Below are positions 34,513-42,574 of a stretch of 64,000 nucleotides of DNA, one piece after another. Both the position numbers and the translations under genes were made by a program. The notes beneath the pieces are model-generated. The model saw only the letters and a list, made by a program, of their open reading frames with translations. It was not told the DNA's origin and ran no database searches. The DNA comes from JAGOTP01 sp964582475 (GTDB taxonomy: Bacteria > Patescibacteriota > Patescibacteriia > 2-12-FULL-60-25): positions 124,001 through 188,000 of the forward strand of contig CAZOQS010000002.1 in assembly GCA_964582475.1 (NCBI GenBank), given 5' to 3'. The stretch's first letter is position 1, and each line of letters opens with the position of its first letter.

Positions 34513-35265
34513 CTACCGCTTTAGCTCCTTTGACACAATCGAGCTCATGACCGCCCCTGCGACCACAAATAATCCTCCCACGACCGCGAACGAAATCCAC
34601 GGATTGATATCCTGATAGCCCAAAATCGCGTAGCGGACGAGGTTAATCGTATGGTGGAGTGGATTGAAAAGACTGATCGTGTTCCAAGGCGCGGGCAAAC
34701 GCGATACCGGGTAGAAAACCCCCGCCAAAAAGATCATCGGCTGTAACACAAACGTTGTTACGATCTGAAGGGATTCGAACCCTCGTGCCTTCATTCCGAA
34801 GATCACGCCCAAGAATCCAAAGAGTAACCCATTCAACAAGATGATCGGCAATAACAGGAATGGATGAGCGAGCGTCAACCCCGGGACCCACCAAGCTGTT
34901 AAGGCGACTGCAAGTAGAATTGTAATCACGGCGCGCGTCATCGCAGCCAACGCATACGCAAGCCCAATCACCCAGGAGCGAATCGGAGCGAGTTGTAAGT
35001 CCGGCAACGTTCCGAGGTTACGCGCGATCACAAGTGCGAACCCTGGATTTGAAAATGCCCCGTTTACAAGAACCATCCCAAGCAACCCGCTATACACGAA
35101 GGCGAGCGCATTTGTATTTCCAATCTGCTGCTTCCCAATCAAGACACCAAAGACCAACAGATAGAGTCCGACAGAGACAATTGGGTTAAACAGGGTGTCC
35201 TTCCACAACTTTCGAAAGCGTCTCGTTTCACGCGCGTAAAGCGCCCAGCCGTAAGTTGAGAACAT
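34513..35265 (-). CDS. ABC-2 type transporter permease
   Basis: A 250-residue membrane protein with six hydrophobic segments and the ABC-2 signature near FGMKARGFESLQIVTTFVLQPMIFLAGVFYPVSRLP. The N-terminal cytoplasmic elbow YARETRRFRKLWKDTLFNP is typical of exporters of drugs, polysaccharides or lipids. It follows its ATPase by 6 nt. Substrate unknown. Confidence 0.92.
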   Translation of the reverse strand: MFSTYGWALYARETRRFRKLWKDTLFNPIVSVGLYLLVFGVLIGKQQIGNTNALAFVYSGLLGMVLVNGAFSNPGFALVIARNLGTLPDLQLAPIRSWVIGLAYALAAMTRAVITILLAVALTAWWVPGLTLAHPFLLLPIILLNGLLFGFLGVIFGMKARGFESLQIVTTFVLQPMIFLAGVFYPVSRLPAPWNTISLFNPLHHTINLVRYAILGYQDINPWISFAVVGGLFVVAGAVMSSIVSKELKR

Positions 35266-35271
35266 AAAAGA

Positions 35272-36171
35272 TTAACGCGTGAGTTCAAGAAAGATTTGTT
35301 CAAGTGAGACACGTTGGTTCTGAACCGTTTTCAGATTCTTCCCATAATGCGTCGCAACCGCTGCGAGCGCCTGCCCCAGGTCTTCATAGGCAAGCTCTAA
35401 GGTTTTGCCGTTCTGCCGTACACCTTCCATACGTGGTTGGTCGGCATCAAAGAGCTCAAACGAGAGCAAGTTCCCACTGAATTCATGTTGAAGAGACTGA
35501 AGACTCCCCTCTTTCACGATCCTCCCTTTATTCAAGAGCGTGATGCGTTCGCAGAGCTGCTCTGCCTCTTCGAGGTAGTGTGTCGTGAAGAGAATGGTTG
35601 TTCCCTCGTGGTGCAAGGTCCGAACGAGATCCCACAAGCGCTGACGGAGAGCGACATCAACCCCCGCCGTCGGCTCATCCAACACGAGGACGCGCGGACG
35701 GTGCAGAAGCGCCTTCGCCACCATCAGCCGTCGTTTCATTCCTCCTGAGAGCTTCATTGCCTTTTGGTCCGCTTGGGGGCCGAGCTCGAGCGCCTCGAGC
35801 AACTCCGGGATCCGCTTCAACCGATCTTCCCGCGACACCCCATACATCCCACCCGCATAATATAAAACTTCGCTCACCGTAAATGCCGGCTCAACAACTA
35901 ATTCCTGCGGCACGATTCCAAGATAGCTCTTTGCCTTGACCGGGTCTTTCGCTAAGTCGATCCCACAAATTTCAATCGTCCCCTGATCGGGCGTAAGCAT
36001 TCCACCTAACATCGCGATCGTGGTTGATTTGCCCGCACCGTTTGGTCCGAGCAATCCATGAATCGTCCCCTCTTCAACCTGGAATGTGGTGGGCTGAAGG
36101 GCGATAAACGGCTCCTTGCCCGCAACCGGATAGGTTTTGCTGACGTTTTTGAGTTCAATCGCGAATGACAT
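35272..36171 (-). CDS. ABC transporter ATP-binding protein (ABC-2 exporter)
   Basis: A 299-residue ATPase with Walker A GPNGAGKSTTIA, the Q-loop in IVPQELV, signature LSGGMKRRL, Walker B RVLVLDEPTAGVD and the switch histidine in LFTTHYLEEAEQL, the CcmA/DrrA subfamily. The C-terminal 80 residues are the usual regulatory extension. ATG 36171 gives MSFAIELKNVSKTYP; 13 further in-frame residues upstream are not family-like. It pairs with the permease gene. Confidence 0.94.
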   Translation of the reverse strand: MSFAIELKNVSKTYPVAGKEPFIALQPTTFQVEEGTIHGLLGPNGAGKSTTIAMLGGMLTPDQGTIEICGIDLAKDPVKAKSYLGIVPQELVVEPAFTVSEVLYYAGGMYGVSREDRLKRIPELLEALELGPQADQKAMKLSGGMKRRLMVAKALLHRPRVLVLDEPTAGVDVALRQRLWDLVRTLHHEGTTILFTTHYLEEAEQLCERITLLNKGRIVKEGSLQSLQHEFSGNLLSFELFDADQPRMEGVRQNGKTLELAYEDLGQALAAVATHYGKNLKTVQNQRVSLEQIFLELTR

Positions 36172-36197
36172 GAGGACAACAAGACAAGGTGAATCAA

Positions 36198-37460
36198 TTA
36201 CCGAAACCAACGCTCAACGCCGGGCAGTGCCAGATCTTTCCATGAAGTAAACGGGAGTTCAATCGAGGGCATTCCCGCTGCGTAGGGGGTTATTTCGTAG
36301 GGCTGATAGTACCGAACGAGCGTATTCCCATTCACGTACCATTGATCAAGCGATCCGTAGGCGGCGGTTTGAACCGCCTCTTCCTTACTCATCTTTCCAG
36401 AGGCGAGTTTTTCCGCCACCTCTCGATCAAACAGCGCTTCCGCATACTCAGACCGAAGTAGCGCCTGCTGCTCACGCTGGACCCAGGTCGCGAGCGCCTC
36501 TGGTCGTACAAGAGTGTTGATCGTTACTTCTTTTCCCGTTGTAAGATCGAATGCCTGTGACAGACTAAAACTGTTCGGATGTGCCCCACCCGTGAAGGTA
36601 TAGGTCGCGTACACGAGGGAGAGAAGTCCACGCTCATTTCGATTTACAAGCGTCGTCGTTTCGTATTCGTAATCATTGAGGCCGTTTTCCTCCTCCTGCG
36701 TCGTCGGCTGACTCGCCACCATCTCTTCTTGCATCAACAAACACTCTGCGTGAGTCTGCTCTACACGCATCTGAAGGGTCGTTGTCGCAACTTCCCCAAG
36801 AAAGAATCGGATGCGTTGATTTAGTTCGTTGGCACGCTCGGCCGGGATATAGTTACTTGGGAGAATGACCGGGTATTCAAGTGTGGTATGACAGCTCACT
36901 CCTTTACGGAAGGCTTGCCCGAGCTCAATCTTTTGAAGCTTGATATTCGCCCCTTCCTTGGGCAGCTTTGTCGCGAGCTTGATTGGTTGCGAGACCGCCT
37001 CTGAAGACCGTTTTACCGATCCCGCAAATTCACCTGTCGTTGATGCGTATTGGCCTTCAAGCGCAAACGTCTCTTCGTCCCCTAGGTATAGGGAGAAGGT
37101 GAGGCGCTCATTCGTTGATGTTCCCGCATACCGCCCATAAATCACCCCCTTGGCTTTATCTGAGTCATACCGGCCTTTTATCCCCTCGCTGCCAAGCGTG
37201 ATGATAAAGGAGGTTTTTCCAAGATCCGGCATCGTCCCCTCAAGGAAGACTAACCGCGAGGCGTTACTCTCAGGCATGGCCGTAGCGGTGGAGGTCGGCG
37301 ACGAAGAAGTCTGTACTGTGGATGTGCCAACGATTGGCGTAGCACTGTCCGGTACAGGGGGCGCTATGTACACCACCTTCTCTACCCGCATACACCCAGC
37401 ACCCAACAACGCACAGCCTACGGCGACACTCGCAAGCGAAGAAAAAGAAAAGTGAAGCAT
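36198..37460 (-). CDS. RsiV-like DUF3298 lipoprotein
   Basis: A 420-residue secreted lipoprotein. The signal peptide ends in the lipobox LLGAGC at about residue 22, followed by a Ser/Thr/Pro linker. The N-terminal part (about 75-160) repeats a small beta-domain. The C-terminal half carries the DUF3298 pattern: TFTGGAHPNSFSLSQAFDLTTG, KEVTINTLV, and the end ITPYAAGMPSIELPF. Related domains occur in RsiV, which senses lysozyme, but no sigma factor is adjacent. ATG 37460 begins at the signal peptide; a long basic in-frame extension upstream overlaps msrA and is rejected. Confidence 0.8.
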   Translation of the reverse strand: MLHFSFSSLASVAVGCALLGAGCMRVEKVVYIAPPVPDSATPIVGTSTVQTSSSPTSTATAMPESNASRLVFLEGTMPDLGKTSFIITLGSEGIKGRYDSDKAKGVIYGRYAGTSTNERLTFSLYLGDEETFALEGQYASTTGEFAGSVKRSSEAVSQPIKLATKLPKEGANIKLQKIELGQAFRKGVSCHTTLEYPVILPSNYIPAERANELNQRIRFFLGEVATTTLQMRVEQTHAECLLMQEEMVASQPTTQEEENGLNDYEYETTTLVNRNERGLLSLVYATYTFTGGAHPNSFSLSQAFDLTTGKEVTINTLVRPEALATWVQREQQALLRSEYAEALFDREVAEKLASGKMSKEEAVQTAAYGSLDQWYVNGNTLVRYYQPYEITPYAAGMPSIELPFTSWKDLALPGVERWFR

Positions 37461-37473
37461 AGTGATGAATATC

Positions 37474-37947
37474 TTAAATATGGCAGGATCCCCCATTTTT
37501 GAGGAAATACTTTTGATGATAGTCCTCGGCGCGATTAAACTCCTGGGCCGGCACAATCTCTGTAACGATCGGCTTCTTCCAGACTCCAGAGGCTTCGAGC
37601 GTCGCTTTTGAAGCCTGCGCCGCCTCCTTCTGCGCTTCCGTATGCGTGAAGATGACCGAACGATACTGCGTGCCGAAATCTGGTCCCTGTTGATTTGGCG
37701 TCGTTGGATTGTGGTTCTCCCAAAAGAGCTTGAGCAATGTCTCGTAGGAAACGATCTCGGGATCAAACGCTACATGCACGACCTCTGCATGATCTGTGGT
37801 GCCGCTACAGACCTGTTCGTAGCTTGGATGATCGATACTGCCACCCATGTACCCTACCGCCGTCTCAAGCACCCCCGGAACCTGACGGAAGCGTTCCTCG
37901 ACACCCCAAAAGCAACCCGCTCCAAACGTCGCAAATTCTGTTGCCAT
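37474..37947 (-). CDS. msrA: Peptide methionine sulfoxide reductase MsrA
   Basis: Reduces S-methionine sulfoxide in proteins. The catalytic cysteine is in GAGCFWGVEE, the substrate pocket is in VGYMGGSIDHPSYEQVCSGTTDHAEVV, and a C-terminal GGSCHI supplies a possible resolving cysteine. At 157 residues the length is normal. It lies 7 nt downstream of msrB, forming an msrB-msrA repair pair. Confidence 0.96.
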   Translation of the reverse strand: MATEFATFGAGCFWGVEERFRQVPGVLETAVGYMGGSIDHPSYEQVCSGTTDHAEVVHVAFDPEIVSYETLLKLFWENHNPTTPNQQGPDFGTQYRSVIFTHTEAQKEAAQASKATLEASGVWKKPIVTEIVPAQEFNRAEDYHQKYFLKNGGSCHI

Positions 37948-37954
37948 ATTATAG

Positions 37955-38341
37955 TTATTTTTTGTCTAAGCGCAGACACACCGAATTAATACAAAACCGC
38001 TGTCCACCTTTATCGATCGGCCCATCATCGAACACGTGCCCCAGGTGAGCCCCGCAGGTTTTGCAGAGCACCTCTGTTCGTTGCATCCCAAATTCTGAAT
38101 CCACGTTGAATTCCACATTCTTGGTATTCGCCGGTTCCGTGAAGCTTGGCCAGCCACTCCCAGAATCAAACTTTGCATCAGAAGAAAAGAGTTCCGAACC
38201 GCAGATCGCGCAGCGATACGTTCCATCTTCATGTGTATTCCAGTATTCCCCCGTAAATGGTGCCTCCGTCCCTTTTCCCAAAGCTACTCGCTGTAACTCA
38301 GGAGAAAGATCCTCTTTTTTCAAGGGAGCATCCGTATTCAT
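37955..38341 (-). CDS. msrB: Peptide methionine sulfoxide reductase MsrB
   Basis: Reduces R-methionine sulfoxide. Two zinc CxxC pairs (YRCAICGSELF and CKTCGAHLGHVF), the SGSGWPSF motif and the catalytic cysteine in RFCINSVCLRL are all present. I chose ATG 38341 (MNTDAPLKKEDL); an upstream frame of 29 residues is less likely because it would leave almost no spacer to the divergent gene. It is first in the leftward msrB-msrA-lipoprotein run. Confidence 0.95.
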   Translation of the reverse strand: MNTDAPLKKEDLSPELQRVALGKGTEAPFTGEYWNTHEDGTYRCAICGSELFSSDAKFDSGSGWPSFTEPANTKNVEFNVDSEFGMQRTEVLCKTCGAHLGHVFDDGPIDKGGQRFCINSVCLRLDKK

Positions 38342-38396
38342 AGACCTCGAGGTTAACATACACCCACTAAAACCTACAGGTACGCTTAGGTTAGGG

Positions 38397-38402
38397 TATA
38401 CT
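38397..38402 (+). promoter_or_regulatory. -10 box 8 nt before the start codon
   Basis: TATACT, then TTGACTCT, then ATG (38411). A leaderless-type start with no recognisable -35. Confidence 0.5.
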
Positions 38403-38410
38403 TTGACTCT

Positions 38411-38977
38411 ATGGACATCCTTTCGCATGGGCTCTGGGCGGTCGCGATTGCTCGTGGCGCGAATCTCAAAACGGGTAAACGCGTCATGCGGTCCGGGCTC
38501 GCCTTCTTTTTTGGGATCTTCCCCGATGTCTTTGCGTTCGCTATCCCAACCTTGGTGATGCTGTGGGGCTTCGTGAGCGGAGATGCCTCCCTGTCCACCT
38601 CCTCGACCTCTGCCGGCCCGCCTTCACTCGGTTCACCCGCGATGCTAAGCCTCGCGTATAGCCTCTATAACCTGAGCCACAGTCTTATTATATTCGCCCT
38701 CGTCTTCCTCGTCGTCGCCTTCGTCCGAGGCCGTCGGCCCCTGTGGGAATTGAGTGGCTGGCTCTTTCACATCTTGTGCGACATCCCAACTCATTCGGGG
38801 GAATTTTTCCCAACCCCTGTCTTCTGGCCCCTCTCTGACTGGCGGTTTGACGGCTTCTCGTGGGGTCGTCCTTGGTTTATCCTCGCGAACTATGGTGCAC
38901 TCCTGCTCGTACATCTCTTCCTAACCTGGAAGAGTCGTTCCAGAAAACACTCACCCCCTCCCCATGCGACTACCTAA
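38411..38977 (+). CDS. DUF457/YdjM-like membrane hydrolase family protein
   Basis: A 188-residue protein with four or five membrane segments. It begins MDILSHGLWAVAI, the His motif of this family, and has FFGIFPDVFAFAI and WLFHILCDIPTHSG with further His/Asp ligands. The family is annotated as predicted membrane-bound metal-dependent hydrolase; biochemistry is not established. The 3' end overlaps the next gene (GreA paralogue) by 14 nt. Confidence 0.75.
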   Translation: MDILSHGLWAVAIARGANLKTGKRVMRSGLAFFFGIFPDVFAFAIPTLVMLWGFVSGDASLSTSSTSAGPPSLGSPAMLSLAYSLYNLSHSLIIFALVFLVVAFVRGRRPLWELSGWLFHILCDIPTHSGEFFPTPVFWPLSDWRFDGFSWGRPWFILANYGALLLVHLFLTWKSRSRKHSPPPHATT

Positions 38978-39476
38978 ACGTCGACACGAGCTGCTCAAAA
39001 CCTACGAAGAGGAAGGCCTTCCTGTGTATCTCACTGCCGAGGGCGCGCGTCGCCTCGAAGCAGAGCTGAAACGTTTAGAGACGAAAGATCAAAAACAAGC
39101 GATCGAAGATGTGGCTCGTACTGGCGCCTTTGGCGATCGGTCTGAAAATGCAGAGTACCAAGAAGCAAAGCATCGCCTCTCTCGTACACACAGCCGTATT
39201 TTCTACATCAAGGAACGGTTAAAGCGCGTCGTGGTTATCCGTAAGACAAAGAAGGCGGCTCACGTCATCACCCTCGGATCGACCGTCGTACTTCAAACCG
39301 GGAACAAAGAACGCACGTATGAAATTGTTGGTCCTTCAGAATCGAATCCCGCGAACGGTCGCATCTCTCACGTCTCACCTTTGGGAGAAGCTCTCCTTGG
39401 ACACGCCGTAGGAGACTCGGTAGACATTGAAACCGCGAACGGAAAAATGACGTATTCTATTCTCCGTATCAGCTAA
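38964..39476 (+). CDS. GreA/GreB-family elongation factor, paralogue
   Basis: A 170-residue Gre factor. The basic start (MRLPKRRHELLKTYEEEG) is longer than in the GreA at 8443. The tip motif GAFGDRSENAEYQEAKHR is conserved, so transcript cleavage should be possible, and the C-terminal FKBP-like domain reads YEIVGPSESNPANGRISHVSP and ALLGHAVGDSV. The more basic coiled coil suggests a GreB-like or specialised role. A terminator follows. Confidence 0.88.
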   Translation: MRLPKRRHELLKTYEEEGLPVYLTAEGARRLEAELKRLETKDQKQAIEDVARTGAFGDRSENAEYQEAKHRLSRTHSRIFYIKERLKRVVVIRKTKKAAHVITLGSTVVLQTGNKERTYEIVGPSESNPANGRISHVSPLGEALLGHAVGDSVDIETANGKMTYSILRIS

Positions 39477-39479
39477 TAC

Positions 39480-39507
39480 AAAACTCTCAGCCAAGGCTGA
39501 GAGTTTT
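39480..39507. terminator. Bidirectional terminator
   Basis: AAAACTCTCAGCC / GGCTGAGAGTTTT, a perfect 13-bp stem with a 2-nt AA loop, between the convergent Gre paralogue and GlsB-like genes. Confidence 0.92.
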
Positions 39508-39529
39508 GGTGTCTCGATCGCGTATTGTT

Positions 39530-39778
39530 TTAACGCTTGATCGCTTTGACGATGGCGATGAGCACAACCGCACCCAGGAGAGCGACGACGAAGCTGTACA
39601 GATTGAAACCCGTGACACCAGTCTTTCCAATGAAGGACATGATCCAACCACCCAACAACGCACCGACGATCCCAACGATGATGTTTAGAAGAGATCCCTG
39701 CTGTCCGTCCGTCTTCATGATGAGGGACGCGATCCAGCCAACTAACGCACCGAAGATGATCCAAAGAATAATACCCAT
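39530..39778 (-). CDS. GlsB/YeaQ/YmgE family small membrane protein
   Basis: An 82-residue protein with three glycine-rich membrane helices: MGIILWIIFGALVGWIASL, then LNIIVGIVGALLGGWIMSF, then LYSFVVALLGAVVLIAIV. This is the transglycosylase-associated (stress-linked) family; function not established. It ends in basic KAIKR. Confidence 0.92.
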   Translation of the reverse strand: MGIILWIIFGALVGWIASLIMKTDGQQGSLLNIIVGIVGALLGGWIMSFIGKTGVTGFNLYSFVVALLGAVVLIAIVKAIKR

Positions 39779-39856
39779 AGGAAGGAATTTAGATTTGTTG
39801 TTTAGACTATCACTGTCTCCCTATTCTTTTATAACGTCAAGAAAGTTGTGCACAGG

Positions 39857-39901
39857 CAGTTTATAAAAGAATGTTCATGTAACATTTTCTTTTATAAACT
39901 G
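39857..39901. repeat. 15-bp perfect inverted repeat over the Nudix stop codon
   Basis: CAGTTTATAAAAGAA (39857-39871) and TTCTTTTATAAACTG (39887-39901), with further pairing ATGTT/AACAT inside. The right arm includes the Nudix gene's last codons and stop. A third partial copy, TTCTTTTATAAC, lies near 39824. It may act as a 3' stabiliser or terminator of the Nudix mRNA. Confidence 0.7.
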
Positions 39902-40548
39902 TATGCACCAACGATTGCCTTTGCTTTCTGCAGCATACGTCTGCAGGAAAGATCTGTATCCATAACCTTCAGCGCCTCTTCCCAAGTAAGCCAGCGTAAG
40001 TCATCCGATTCATTCGGGTCACGTGTAAGCTGATCTGTTTGCGCTTGAAAGAGGAACCTCATATCTAAGTGAAAATGCTCCGGCTCGCTCCCACGAGCAG
40101 GAATCGGATGGACATCAATATCAATCAAACACGGCTGACCGCCAAAGTGCTCGACCTCTAATCCGGACTCCTCTCTCGCTTCACGCAGAGCCGTTGCTGA
40201 GATATCTCCTTGGTCCTCCACTTCTCCATGTCCGCCCAGCTGGATCCAACGATGATACTTCCCATGGAAGACCAAACAGATCTGGTCTTTCGCTGGATGA
40301 ACAACGATCGCACTTCCCGTGAAGTGCGCTTCTTGCTCTGAGCGTGATAAGGGGTTCGCCAATGATCGTGCAAAGCCCAGCATTCGTTCTTTATCTTGCT
40401 GGTCCTTTTCTTCACTCGGTTGATACCCCTCAAGGAACGAGATAAGTGTGTGATCGTGATGCATACAGAGCACATCATGACATGCTTTTCCCAACCAGTC
40501 GTCCGGTTGCCCAGGAGGCTTGAAGATTAAATCCTCCGGTAAATCCAT
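39892..40548 (-). CDS. Nudix hydrolase
   Basis: A 218-residue Nudix protein. The Nudix box GGHGEVEDQGDISATALREAREESGLEVE spans about residues 107-135 and keeps G-x5-E-x7-REAxEExG. An N-terminal helical region of about 75 residues precedes the fold. Likely substrates are nucleotide diphosphate derivatives, but they cannot be assigned. ATG 40548 is preferred; a TTG at 40572 would add eight residues. The 5' end overlaps the flavoprotein gene by 74 nt on the same strand. Confidence 0.88.
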   Translation of the reverse strand: MDLPEDLIFKPPGQPDDWLGKACHDVLCMHHDHTLISFLEGYQPSEEKDQQDKERMLGFARSLANPLSRSEQEAHFTGSAIVVHPAKDQICLVFHGKYHRWIQLGGHGEVEDQGDISATALREAREESGLEVEHFGGQPCLIDIDVHPIPARGSEPEHFHLDMRFLFQAQTDQLTRDPNESDDLRWLTWEEALKVMDTDLSCRRMLQKAKAIVGAYSL

Positions 40549-41707
40549 CGACGTCGAGAATTTCTCCCGCAAAAAACAAACCCGGACAGAGCTTTGATTC
40601 CATCGTGCTTGGATCGACCTCTTTCAGATCAACGCCGCCCGCTGTAACGAACTCATCCCCCGCTCCGCGGGCTACGACGTGTAATTTGATATTCTTTAGC
40701 CAACCAACCACTTGTAGGAGTTCTTTCTTTGAGAACTCCGCGGCGTGCTTCTCCAATGAAAACGACAACTCATGGCACAGAATTTCTATCAACGACTTTG
40801 GCACAAAGCCCGTCAACCCATTCGGAAGATTTTTCTTTGGCGTTTGCACAATCCGTTCTCCCAGTGCCGATAGAAGCTCCTCTGGGGAGTCGTCTGGAAA
40901 AAGGTCGATGGAAATTTCAAGGGGATGCGTTTGATCATAGAGTTCAAATGCAACGAGGCCGGACACGGCGAACACCGCTGGCCCGCTCACACCTTTGTGG
41001 GTAAACAAAAAGGGACCGGTCCAAGAATAGGCCTTCTCTCGTTTCGCGGTGATCTTCGCTTTTTCAAACGAGAGCCCGGAGATTTCCGCCGTCCACTTCT
41101 CGCGGGTAAAGAAGGCATTCAAGCTGGCGGCAAGAGGCGTAATGGTATGACCTAACGTTTGCGCAAAAGCGTATCCATCTCCGGTTGAGCCCGTGTGACG
41201 GTACGCTTGGCCGCCAGTTGTGAGCACAAGACGATCGACAACGAGCGGCTCGGTCGTATCTTTGAAGAAAATCTGAAACTGCTCGCCTTGCTTCTCTACA
41301 CGGATGGCATTCGCCTTCAGCCATACCTGAACAGAGGATGTCTCAAACAGGCGCTCAAAAACTCCCACGACATCTTTTCCATCGTTTGACTGAGGAAACA
41401 CTCGCAGATCCTCTTCGACTTTGAGGGGAACGCCGTGGTCTTCAAACCAGTTGAAGACTTTTTCTGGAGGAAAGGCGTACATCGCGGAGGAGAGGAACTT
41501 ATTTCCGCGAGGATAGCGTGTCAGGACCGTTCGAATATCCGTGATGCCCGTCGTCACGTTGCACCGTCCACCACCAGAGATAATCACCTTTTTCCCTAAC
41601 CCGTCATTTTTTTCAATCAAAAAAATATCCGTCTCAGGATGCATCTCCAGGAGCGTTGCAGCCGTCATAAGCCCTGCCGCTCCCCCACCGATAATTGCGA
41701 CCTTCAT
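40475..41707 (-). CDS. HI0933-like flavoprotein (NAD(P)/FAD oxidoreductase)
   Basis: A 410-residue flavoprotein. The Rossmann motif GGGAAGLMTA lies at residues 7-16, then EKNDGLGKKVIISGGGRCNVTT, LVLTTGGQAYRHTGSTGDGY, and the C-terminal FAD motif GLFFAGEILDVDGFTGGFNLQ. The HI0933/YhiN group is uncharacterised. ATG 41707 starts right before the Rossmann strand. It overlaps the downstream Nudix gene. Confidence 0.9.
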   Translation of the reverse strand: MKVAIIGGGAAGLMTAATLLEMHPETDIFLIEKNDGLGKKVIISGGGRCNVTTGITDIRTVLTRYPRGNKFLSSAMYAFPPEKVFNWFEDHGVPLKVEEDLRVFPQSNDGKDVVGVFERLFETSSVQVWLKANAIRVEKQGEQFQIFFKDTTEPLVVDRLVLTTGGQAYRHTGSTGDGYAFAQTLGHTITPLAASLNAFFTREKWTAEISGLSFEKAKITAKREKAYSWTGPFLFTHKGVSGPAVFAVSGLVAFELYDQTHPLEISIDLFPDDSPEELLSALGERIVQTPKKNLPNGLTGFVPKSLIEILCHELSFSLEKHAAEFSKKELLQVVGWLKNIKLHVVARGAGDEFVTAGGVDLKEVDPSTMESKLCPGLFFAGEILDVDGFTGGFNLQASWATGRLVGKSMS

Positions 41708-41744
41708 GGCAGAGGTTGTAGCACAAAATGCCCTCATAGCGCTA

Positions 41745-41773
41745 TTGACACCCCCTCCATATGGGAATTCAAT
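41745..41773 (+). promoter_or_regulatory. Sigma70-like promoter
   Basis: TTGACA (41745-41750), 17-nt spacer, TTCAAT (41768-41773), about 40 nt upstream of the ATG at 41813. CCATATGG occurs nearby both at 41758 and at the start codon region. Confidence 0.5.
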
Positions 41774-41812
41774 GAAGAGTGCCGCTTCTTTTCATTCTTC
41801 ACAAAAAACCAT

Positions 41813-42166
41813 ATGGAAAACACGAACAATGATCACAAGGAACTAATGGGTGACACCAACCGCACAAGCACCCACGCAACGAACACACCTATGCAGAAAG
41901 CTAACGAAGTTGCACAGGAGATGAAAGACGAAGTGGGAAAGTACGCCGATACCGCCAAAGAATATTGGGATGAATTCACGAATGGCGTTCGTGCAAAAAG
42001 TGAGATCGCGCGCGAAGGAGTCACCAAAGCAAAAAAATACGCAGACGATATGGCCCATGAGAATCCCTGGAAGCTCATCGGTATCGCTGCCATCGTAGGC
42101 GCCGTTGCCGGACTCGTTCTCAGTAGCTGCAACCGCAAGAAAGGGTGCCGCCATGACCACGAGTAA
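41813..42166 (+). CDS. ElaB/YqjD-like (DUF883) membrane protein
   Basis: A 117-residue protein with a polar N-terminus, a long amphipathic helix (about residues 25-75: AQEMKDEVGKYADTAKEYWDEF and KSEIAREGVTKAKKYADD), one C-terminal membrane span introduced by ENPWKLIGIAAIVGAVAGLVL, and a short tail. This is the ElaB/YqjD/YgaM layout, whose members sit in the inner membrane and bind ribosomes. The tail SSCNRKKGCRHDHE is odd: two Cys and two His could bind metal. Confidence 0.85.
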   Translation: MENTNNDHKELMGDTNRTSTHATNTPMQKANEVAQEMKDEVGKYADTAKEYWDEFTNGVRAKSEIAREGVTKAKKYADDMAHENPWKLIGIAAIVGAVAGLVLSSCNRKKGCRHDHE

Positions 42167-42252
42167 TTGATTCGCTTTACACCGAGAGCTCAGAGACAAG
42201 AAGTTTCTGAGCTCTTACTCGATGCGTCATTCAAAACGTTATCCAAACATCT

Positions 42253-42567
42253 ATGAACATCAAACTCGTATCGCTCGCCCTGAGCTACTTCAGCAATCGG
42301 ATGCAAGGGTCGCTCTTTTCCTTACTGGCACCTGTAGGCCCACTCGTAAAACAACTCAGTCTTGGCATTGGGAGTATGATGGTAGGGATTGTCTGCTTCC
42401 TCTTCACCGTCTTCTTCCTCGCAGTCAGCTTCTTCTTCTACCTGATTGATCGTGCCCAGTGGAGCGTGTCTGGTCTTTGGACTTGTCTCATGCTCGGATT
42501 ACTTGGTCTTGTCTTTACGCTCATTGGGCGATCTATCGTCACGAATTCCAGCCGACTCATTCGATAA
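42253..42567 (+). CDS. Small two-helix membrane protein
   Basis: A 104-residue protein with two long hydrophobic segments (about residues 42-64 and 74-94) and an amphipathic N-terminus. It resembles phage-holin-like (DUF1469) proteins often found beside ElaB-type genes, but the match is only by layout. It lies between the DUF883 and C39-like genes, 8 nt before the latter. Confidence 0.6.
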   Translation: MNIKLVSLALSYFSNRMQGSLFSLLAPVGPLVKQLSLGIGSMMVGIVCFLFTVFFLAVSFFFYLIDRAQWSVSGLWTCLMLGLLGLVFTLIGRSIVTNSSRLIR

Positions 42568-42574
42568 TCACCAC

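Noticed and set aside
34765..34790. AGGGATTCGAACCCT, like a tRNA T-loop
   Set aside because: It lies inside the ABC-2 permease gene (encoding RGFESL) and no acceptor or anticodon arms can be folded around it.
37461..37766. Arg-rich N-terminal extension of the DUF3298 lipoprotein
   Set aside because: It is antisense-like sequence over msrA; the signal peptide and lipobox start at 37460.
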